Positions 59,100 to 64,000 of a stretch of 64,000 nt of DNA are shown piece by piece. Source of the stretch: Nocardia asteroides. GTDB taxonomy: Bacteria; Actinomycetota; Actinomycetes; Mycobacteriales; Mycobacteriaceae. The position numbers were made by a program, and so were the translations under genes. Location: NCBI GenBank assembly GCA_019930625.1, contig CP082844.1:372001-436000 (forward strand), read 5' to 3'. The notes under the pieces are model-generated. The model was not told the origin of the DNA. It was given only the letters and a program-made list of their open reading frames with translations, and made no database searches. The stretch's first letter is position 1, and each line of letters opens with the position of its first letter.

Positions 59100-59939
59100 T
59101 CAGAATAGGGTCATCGGTTCGGCCGGAGCGGGGTCGGGCAGCGGGTCGATCTCGGGCAGCCGGGCGCGGACTTCGTCGTGGAAGCGACGGGCCAGCTCGA
59201 GCGAACCGGCATTGTCCGGCGTGTGCACGAACACCGTGGGCGACCGGCCTTCGCGCAACCATTCGGCGACCATGCCGACCCACGGGCGCCAACCCTCGAC
59301 GGTCCGCTCGACGTCGTCGCGGCCGTGGTAGCGCACGATCGGGTATTCGGTCAGTGCGCGCATCCGGCGCTGCACCCGCGGCTTCTTCGACGCCGCTTCC
59401 TGTTCGGCCGCGCTGGTGGGCGGACCGTCGAAGAGCACGGTGGTGTCGAACGGAACCCATTCGGCGCCGACCCGGGACAACACGTGTTCGAGCCGGTGTA
59501 CCGCCTGCTCGTCGGCGAAGAACGCGGGATGCCGGACCTCTACGGCGAGCCGGTAGGCGCGCGGCGCCTGACGCAGGAATCCGGCAAGCGCACCGAGATC
59601 CGTCGGGCCGAACGAGCCGGGCAGCTGCACCCACAGCGCGTGGATGCGCTCCCCGAGCGGCTCCATCGCGGCGAGGAAAGACCTCAGCTCCTCCTCGACG
59701 CCGGACAGCCTGCGTTCATGGGTGATCGGCTTGGGCAGCTTCAGTACGAAGCGGAACGACGGATCGCATTGAGCCGCCCAGGATTCCACCGTTCGCCGCG
59801 ACGGCGTCGCGTAGAAGGTCGTATTGCCCTCGACGGCGTTGCACCAGGTGGCGTACCAGCGCAGTCGCTCACCCGGCGGAAGGTGCCGTTCCTGCCAAGC
59901 CGCGTGCGTCCACATCGCACATCCCACGTTCAGCCGCAT
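59100..59939 (-). CDS. DUF72 family protein
   Basis: A TIM-barrel protein of 279 aa in the DUF72 (YecE) family, function unknown. Markers are NVGCAMWTHAAWQERHLP near the start, YATWCNAVEGNTTFYATPS, FVLKLPKPITHERRL, and the late VRYHGRD (usual RxHG) and VFVHTPDNAGSLELARRF (usual yFNND). Start ATG 59939 gives the family's normal N-terminus; a GTG nine bases upstream is possible. Confidence 0.92.
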   Translation of the reverse strand: MRLNVGCAMWTHAAWQERHLPPGERLRWYATWCNAVEGNTTFYATPSRRTVESWAAQCDPSFRFVLKLPKPITHERRLSGVEEELRSFLAAMEPLGERIHALWVQLPGSFGPTDLGALAGFLRQAPRAYRLAVEVRHPAFFADEQAVHRLEHVLSRVGAEWVPFDTTVLFDGPPTSAAEQEAASKKPRVQRRMRALTEYPIVRYHGRDDVERTVEGWRPWVGMVAEWLREGRSPTVFVHTPDNAGSLELARRFHDEVRARLPEIDPLPDPAPAEPMTLF

Positions 59940-60014
59940 GTTCTCGACGCTAACCCACCCTCCCGACACCGGAGCCGGTCGCTCACTCCGGCGGCACCCG
60001 GCCCTGCTCCGGGC

Positions 60015-61532
60015 TCACCGCCGCGCACGCTTCCGCGGCCGAACCCAGCCGAAGGTCAGCTCGACGGCGCGCTTCCAGTTCTCGTACTCGTCCTGGCGCA
60101 ACTGCGCGTCCATTCGCGGAACCCATTGGGCGGCCAGTCGCCAATTGTTGCGCAGCCCTTCCAGATCCGGCCAGTAGCCGACGGCCAGGCCCGCGGCGTA
60201 CGCGGCGCCGAGCGACACGGTTTCGGCGACGAACGGACGCAGCACCGGAACGTCCAGGACATCGGCCACGATCTGCATGAGCAGGTTGTTCGAGGTCATG
60301 CCGCCGTCCACGCGCAGGGTCGCGGCCTGGAGGCCGGAGTCGGCGTTCATCGCCTCCACCACGTCACGGGTCTGCCAGGCGGTTGCCTCCAGCACGGCTC
60401 GGGCGATGTGCCCCTTGGTGACATAGGAGGTCAGTCCGGCGATCAGGCCGCGGGCGTCGCCGCGCCAATGCGGCGCGTACAGGCCGGAGAACGCGGGCAC
60501 GACGTAGCAGCCGCCGTTGTCTTCGACTGTGCGCGCGAGGGTTTCGATTTCCGGCGCGCTGGTGACCAGCCCGATGTTGTCGCGCACCCATTGCACGAGC
60601 GAACCGGTGACCGCGATCGGCCCCTCCAGCGCGTAGACCGGCTCCGGTCCGATCTGGTAGCCGATCGTGGTGAGCAGGCCGTGCTCGGACCGCACCAGCT
60701 CGCTTCCGGTGTTCATCATCAAGAACCCGCCGGTGCCGTAGGTGCACTTGGTTTCGCCGCGCGCGAAGCAGGTTTGGCCGAACAACGCGGCATGCTGGTC
60801 ACCCAGGGCGGCGGCGATCGGGATGCCGGGGACCACCCGGCGGGTCATGCCGTAGGACGCGGTCGAAGGCTGGATGCGCGGCAACATCCGAGCGGGAATA
60901 CCGAAGAAATTCAGCAGTTCGTCGTCCCACGTCAGGGTGCTGAGGTTCATCAGAAGGGTGCGGCTGGCATTGGTGACGTCGGTGAGGTGCAGGCCACCGT
61001 CGGGACCTCCGGTGAGGTTCCAGATCAGCCAGGTCTCCATGGTGCCGAACAGCACCTCGCCCCGCTCGGCGCGCTCGCGCAGACCGGGTACAGAATCCAG
61101 CATCCAGCGCAGCCGCGGCGCCGCGAAGTAGCCGGCCAGCGGCAGACCGCAGCGCTCGCGGATCCGGTCGGCGCCCGGCTCGCGCTCCAGTTCCCGGACC
61201 AGTTCGTCGGTCCGCACGTCCTGCCATACGATGGCGCGCCCGATCGGCGTGCCGGTGCGGCGATCCCACACCACGGTGGTCTCGCGCTGGTTCGCGATGC
61301 CGAGCGCGGCGATCCGGTCGGCGGCGACGCCGGAATCCCGCAACGCCTGCGGCACGATCCGCTCGACGTTGCGCCAGATCTCCAGCGCGTCCTGCTCGGC
61401 CCACCCCGGCCGCGGGTGATGCTGCCGGTGCGGCCGCTGGGCCACGCCGACCAGCCGGGCGCGCTGATCGAACAGGATGCACCGGGTCGAGGTGGTGCCC
61501 TGATCGATCGCCAGCACGTAACGCTGCTTCAC
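60015..61532 (-). CDS. glpK: Glycerol kinase, paralogue 1
   Basis: The enzyme phosphorylates glycerol to sn-glycerol 3-phosphate using ATP. The 505-aa protein has [18 protein letters not shown] (residues 5-22), [14 protein letters not shown], the [11 protein letters not shown] and [15 protein letters not shown] motifs, and [13 protein letters not shown] (about residue 410). It is complete. It lies 48 bp after the IclR gene on the same strand. A second kinase begins at 63459 downstream of glpF, so this cluster carries two. Confidence 0.95.
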   Translation of the reverse strand: MKQRYVLAIDQGTTSTRCILFDQRARLVGVAQRPHRQHHPRPGWAEQDALEIWRNVERIVPQALRDSGVAADRIAALGIANQRETTVVWDRRTGTPIGRAIVWQDVRTDELVRELEREPGADRIRERCGLPLAGYFAAPRLRWMLDSVPGLRERAERGEVLFGTMETWLIWNLTGGPDGGLHLTDVTNASRTLLMNLSTLTWDDELLNFFGIPARMLPRIQPSTASYGMTRRVVPGIPIAAALGDQHAALFGQTCFARGETKCTYGTGGFLMMNTGSELVRSEHGLLTTIGYQIGPEPVYALEGPIAVTGSLVQWVRDNIGLVTSAPEIETLARTVEDNGGCYVVPAFSGLYAPHWRGDARGLIAGLTSYVTKGHIARAVLEATAWQTRDVVEAMNADSGLQAATLRVDGGMTSNNLLMQIVADVLDVPVLRPFVAETVSLGAAYAAGLAVGYWPDLEGLRNNWRLAAQWVPRMDAQLRQDEYENWKRAVELTFGWVRPRKRARR

Positions 61533-61580
61533 GCTCGCCCGCTCCTCGTCGAAATCCGCCGGTCGCCGGCCGGACCGATC

Positions 61581-62345
61581 TCAGTGGCCCGCACCGAGAT
61601 CCCGCGATACCGCGCGAGCGGCGTCGAGCACCTGACCGACCAGTGCGGGCCGGTGCCGCAATTGGGCGTCACAGAGCCGGTCCACCGCACCGGTGATGCC
61701 GATGGCGCCGACCACCAGGCCACCGGGCGCCCGGATCGGCGCCGCGATACCCGCCTCGCCCGTCCGGAATTCCCCGGTATCGCCCGCCCATCCGGCCTGC
61801 CGCACACCGGCGAGCGCCCTGGTGAGCGCGACACGGTCGATGAGAGTGCGGTGTGTGAGCGGGGCCAGTTCGCCGCGGCGGACCGCCGCGGCCAAGTCGA
61901 TGTCGTAGGCGAGCAGGACTTTGCCCAGCGCGGTGGCGTGCGGCGGCAGGAGCTCGCCGAGTTCGAGCGCCTGTTCGGTGTTGTCCGGCCGGAATACGTG
62001 ATGGACCACGACCACAGCGCCGTCCATCGGCGCGCCGATCCGCACCGACTCGCCCGTGCGAGCCGCCAGCGCGTCGGCCCAGTTGATCGCGCGGGAGCGC
62101 AATTCGTTCGCGTCGAGGTAGCTGGTGCCCAGATGCAGTAGCGCCGCTCCGAGCTGATACTTGCCGGTCGCCGGGTCCTGCTCGACGAAGCCGACACCCT
62201 GGAGCGTCCGCAGGATGCCGTGCGCGGTCGGTTTCGGCAGCTCGAGCGCACCCGCGATGTCGGCGACGCCGAGACGGCCGGAACCTCGGGCCAGCAGCCG
62301 TAGGACGGCCGCCGCCCGCTCGATCGATTGGATCGCACCCGGCAT
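61581..62345 (-). CDS. IclR-family regulator of the glycerol cluster
   Basis: A 254-aa IclR protein. The winged HTH is at residues about 8-65 (IERAAAVLRLLARGSGRLGVADIAGALELPKPTAHGILRTL, cited in parts: GVADIAGALELPKPTAH). The C-terminal effector domain has GATALGK-like PPHATALGKVLLAY and a GIAAPIRAPGGLVVGAIGITG stretch. GGAGG lies some distance before ATG 62345. It is co-oriented with glpK1 and divergent from glpF, with operators at both ends of the spacer. The effector may be glycerol or glycerol 3-phosphate. Confidence 0.93.
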   Translation of the reverse strand: MPGAIQSIERAAAVLRLLARGSGRLGVADIAGALELPKPTAHGILRTLQGVGFVEQDPATGKYQLGAALLHLGTSYLDANELRSRAINWADALAARTGESVRIGAPMDGAVVVVHHVFRPDNTEQALELGELLPPHATALGKVLLAYDIDLAAAVRRGELAPLTHRTLIDRVALTRALAGVRQAGWAGDTGEFRTGEAGIAAPIRAPGGLVVGAIGITGAVDRLCDAQLRHRPALVGQVLDAARAVSRDLGAGH

Positions 62346-62373
62346 GTCGGGAAACCTATCCTCCAGGTGGCGA

Positions 62374-62388
62374 TTCGACAATGTCGAA
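62374..62388. promoter_or_regulatory. IclR operator TTCGACAATGTCGAA
   Basis: A 15-bp palindrome 28 bases before the IclR start codon. It is the exact reverse complement of the copy at 62499. Confidence 0.85.
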
Positions 62389-62498
62389 CGGTTGGTAATA
62401 CCTGGGCAACATCAGTGAAACCAGGTGTGAGCTGCGCCATACATCCTCCTGACCGGTCGGACGGTAGCGGCCCCGCCTTACGGCAACCAGTCGAGGCG

Positions 62499-62513
62499 TT
62501 CGACATTGTCGAA
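62499..62513. promoter_or_regulatory. IclR operator TTCGACATTGTCGAA
   Basis: The second operator copy lies 92 bp before the glpF start, centred 125 bp (about 12 turns) from the first. Simultaneous binding could loop the divergent spacer. Confidence 0.85.
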
Positions 62514-62605
62514 CGGCGGCAGTATCCGGGCCCGGCATTCCGCCGTAATTTCCAGTGACACGCACGGTCGCGTCCGCGGCCAGCGGGGTGAACGGAGGCT
62601 CAACG

Positions 62606-63421
62606 ATGAACTTCGGCTCGATCTTTCTCAGCGAAGCGCTCGGCACAGGAGTGCTGGTGCTGCTCGGGGTCGGCGTGGTCGCGAACGTATTGCTGACCAA
62701 GTCCAAAGGACTGGACGGCGGCTGGCTGCTGATCAACGTGGGATGGGGGTTCGCCGTCCTGGCCGGCGTCTACGTCGCCTACAAGACCGGCGGCCACCTC
62801 AATCCCGCGGTCACCATCGGCATCCTGTTCAGCGGCGCGGAGGAGTTCGCCCCCGGCATCGCGATCTCCGGCTCCGCGACGCTCGCCTATCTGAGCGGCC
62901 AATTCTCCGGCGCGTTCGTCGGCGCGACGATCGCCTACGTCGCCTACAAACGCCACTTCGACGCGGAGACCGACGCGGAGAAGAAGCTCGCCGTTTTCGC
63001 CACCGGTCCCGCGATCCGCGCCCTACGCTGGAATTTCGCCACCGAAGTGATCGGCACGTTCACGCTCGTCCTGGTCATCCTGACTTTCGGCCACACGCCG
63101 AGCGGGCTCGGCCCGGCCGCCGCGGCACTGTTGGTCGTCGGCATCGGCGCTTCGCTGGGCGGCCCGACCGGGTACGCCGTCAACCCCGCGCGCGACCTGG
63201 GTCCGCGCTTGGCACACGCGCTGCTGCCGGTGCGCAAGCCCGCCCCCGCGGATGCGGTCCTGGTGCCGGTGGGCGCGGGCGACTCCGGACCGGTCGCATC
63301 TCCCGAGGCCGACGCGACGACACACGGCAAGGACTCCGACTGGGGATACGCCTGGGTGCCGGTGCTCGGGCCGCTGGTGGGCGGTGCGCTCGCCGGTCTG
63401 GCCGCCCAATTCCTGTTCTGA
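62606..63421 (+). CDS. glpF: Glycerol uptake facilitator (aquaglyceroporin)
   Basis: An MIP-family channel of 271 aa with six helices and two half-helices. The NPA motifs are [11 protein letters not shown] (near residue 68) and [16 protein letters not shown] (near residue 195, with the Arg-Asp pair of the glycerol-selective group). A hydrophilic loop of about 45 residues ([20 protein letters not shown] onward) before the last helix is longer than in E. coli GlpF. ATG 62606 is preceded by GGAGG. It is followed by glpK2. Confidence 0.96.
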   Translation: MNFGSIFLSEALGTGVLVLLGVGVVANVLLTKSKGLDGGWLLINVGWGFAVLAGVYVAYKTGGHLNPAVTIGILFSGAEEFAPGIAISGSATLAYLSGQFSGAFVGATIAYVAYKRHFDAETDAEKKLAVFATGPAIRALRWNFATEVIGTFTLVLVILTFGHTPSGLGPAAAALLVVGIGASLGGPTGYAVNPARDLGPRLAHALLPVRKPAPADAVLVPVGAGDSGPVASPEADATTHGKDSDWGYAWVPVLGPLVGGALAGLAAQFLF

Positions 63422-63458
63422 ATCCTCCTCCGCGACAGCACGTTCCGAAAGGACCTCG

Positions 63459-64000
63459 ATGAGCAAGTTCGTCGGCGCAATCGACCAGGGCACCACGAGC
63501 ACCCGTTTCATGGTGTTCGACCACAGTGGCAACGAGATCGCCCGCCATCAGCTCGAACACGAGCAGATTCTGCCGCGCCCCGGCTGGGTCGAGCACAATC
63601 CGACCGAGATCTGGGAGCGCACCCGTGCTGTCATCCAGAGCACGCTGACCAAAGCCGATCTCGACGCGAGCGATCTGGCCGCAGTCGGCGTCACCAATCA
63701 GCGCGAGACCACGGTTGTGTGGAACCGCAGGACCGGGCGGCCGTACTGCAACGCGATCGTCTGGCAGGACACCCGCACCGATCGCATCGCCGCCGAGCTG
63801 GAGCGGGCCGGGCACGGTGACACCATCCGGCGCAAGGCGGGCCTGCCGCCGGCCACCTATTTCTCCGGCGGCAAGCTGCGCTGGATTCTGGACAACGTCC
63901 CCGGGGTGGCCGCGGACGCCGAACGCGGTGACGCGCTCTTCGGCACCACCGACACCTGGCTGCTGTGGCAGTTGACCGGCGGAGTCGACGGCGGCGTGCA
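63459..64000 (+). CDS. glpK: Glycerol kinase, paralogue 2 (3' end beyond window)
   Basis: The first 180 codons are visible: [76 protein letters not shown] and [15 protein letters not shown]. It is a second, clearly different kinase (first-half motifs differ from the one at 60015 in the [14 protein letters not shown] segment, which is the standard form). GAAAGGA precedes ATG 63459. It is in one operon with glpF. Confidence 0.93.
   Translation, partial: MSKFVGAIDQGTTSTRFMVFDHSGNEIARHQLEHEQILPRPGWVEHNPTEIWERTRAVIQSTLTKADLDASDLAAVGVTNQRETTVVWNRRTGRPYCNAIVWQDTRTDRIAAELERAGHGDTIRRKAGLPPATYFSGGKLRWILDNVPGVAADAERGDALFGTTDTWLLWQLTGGVDGGV

Noticed and set aside
59178..62141. Plus-strand frame of nearly 1000 codons opposite DUF72, glpK and iclR
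   Set aside because: Three well-defined genes are encoded on the minus strand; the plus frame is composition-driven.

Overview
The window is very GC-rich and comes from a mycolic-acid actinomycete, most likely Nocardia or a close relative in the Nocardiaceae. The evidence is a single-chain type I fatty acid synthase of about 3115 residues followed by acpS, an LdtMt2-like L,D-transpeptidase, a secreted cutinase, and the order orn - L,D-transpeptidase - DUF3618 - bcp - acpS - fas, which matches the Mycobacterium tuberculosis chromosome (Rv2511 to Rv2524c). Several genes use GTG starts, and a few have a TANNNT box 6-7 bases before the start codon, as leaderless actinobacterial transcripts do.

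Bases 1-21750 are conserved core. They hold a HerA-like ATPase cut by the window edge, oligoribonuclease, tRNA-His, the L,D-transpeptidase, tRNA-Lys, a secreted lytic transglycosylase with a long structured leader, a DUF1992 protein preceded by a leaderless nine-codon ORF, a MarR/pirin pair, an excalibur protein, DUF3618, Bcp peroxiredoxin, acpS, fas and tRNA-Leu.

Bases 21750-29500, just after tRNA-Leu, are accessory and eroded. A frameshifted AbrB-like remnant is followed by a tetR-crotonase-hotdog operon with three GAGC-N4-GCTC sites, then an MmyB-regulator remnant read through into an unrelated C-terminal part. A DUF2795 protein, a short RecQ helicase, a DUF6098 protein and broken membrane-protein fragments complete the region.

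Bases 29500-40850 hold catabolic and regulatory modules: a saccharopine-dehydrogenase-like protein with a divergent TetR, a GlxA-type regulator followed by three alpha/beta hydrolases, a tetR/clan GH-A glycosidase operon, and ilvD. Two of the TetR loci share an identical 10-bp palindrome.

Bases 40464-42347 hold the most unusual locus. An XRE regulator of the PopR/ClgR type faces two adjacent clpP genes. One ClpP has alanine where the catalytic serine should be. The two genes are separated by four tandem copies of a 75-bp repeat, each beginning with the same Met-Ser codons as the downstream clpP.

Bases 42700-64000 carry an orphan SpdB-like membrane protein; tetR/acyl-CoA dehydrogenase/phosphotransferase with two palindromic operators; an APH(3'')-type kinase divergent from a marR-MFS operon whose exporter has a C-terminal beta-sandwich tail; a crotonase/TetR pair; a cutinase; a DUF6459 protein; a luciferase-like monooxygenase with its FMN reductase; YceI; DUF72; and a glycerol cluster. 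That cluster has two glycerol kinases, GlpF, an IclR regulator and two operators.
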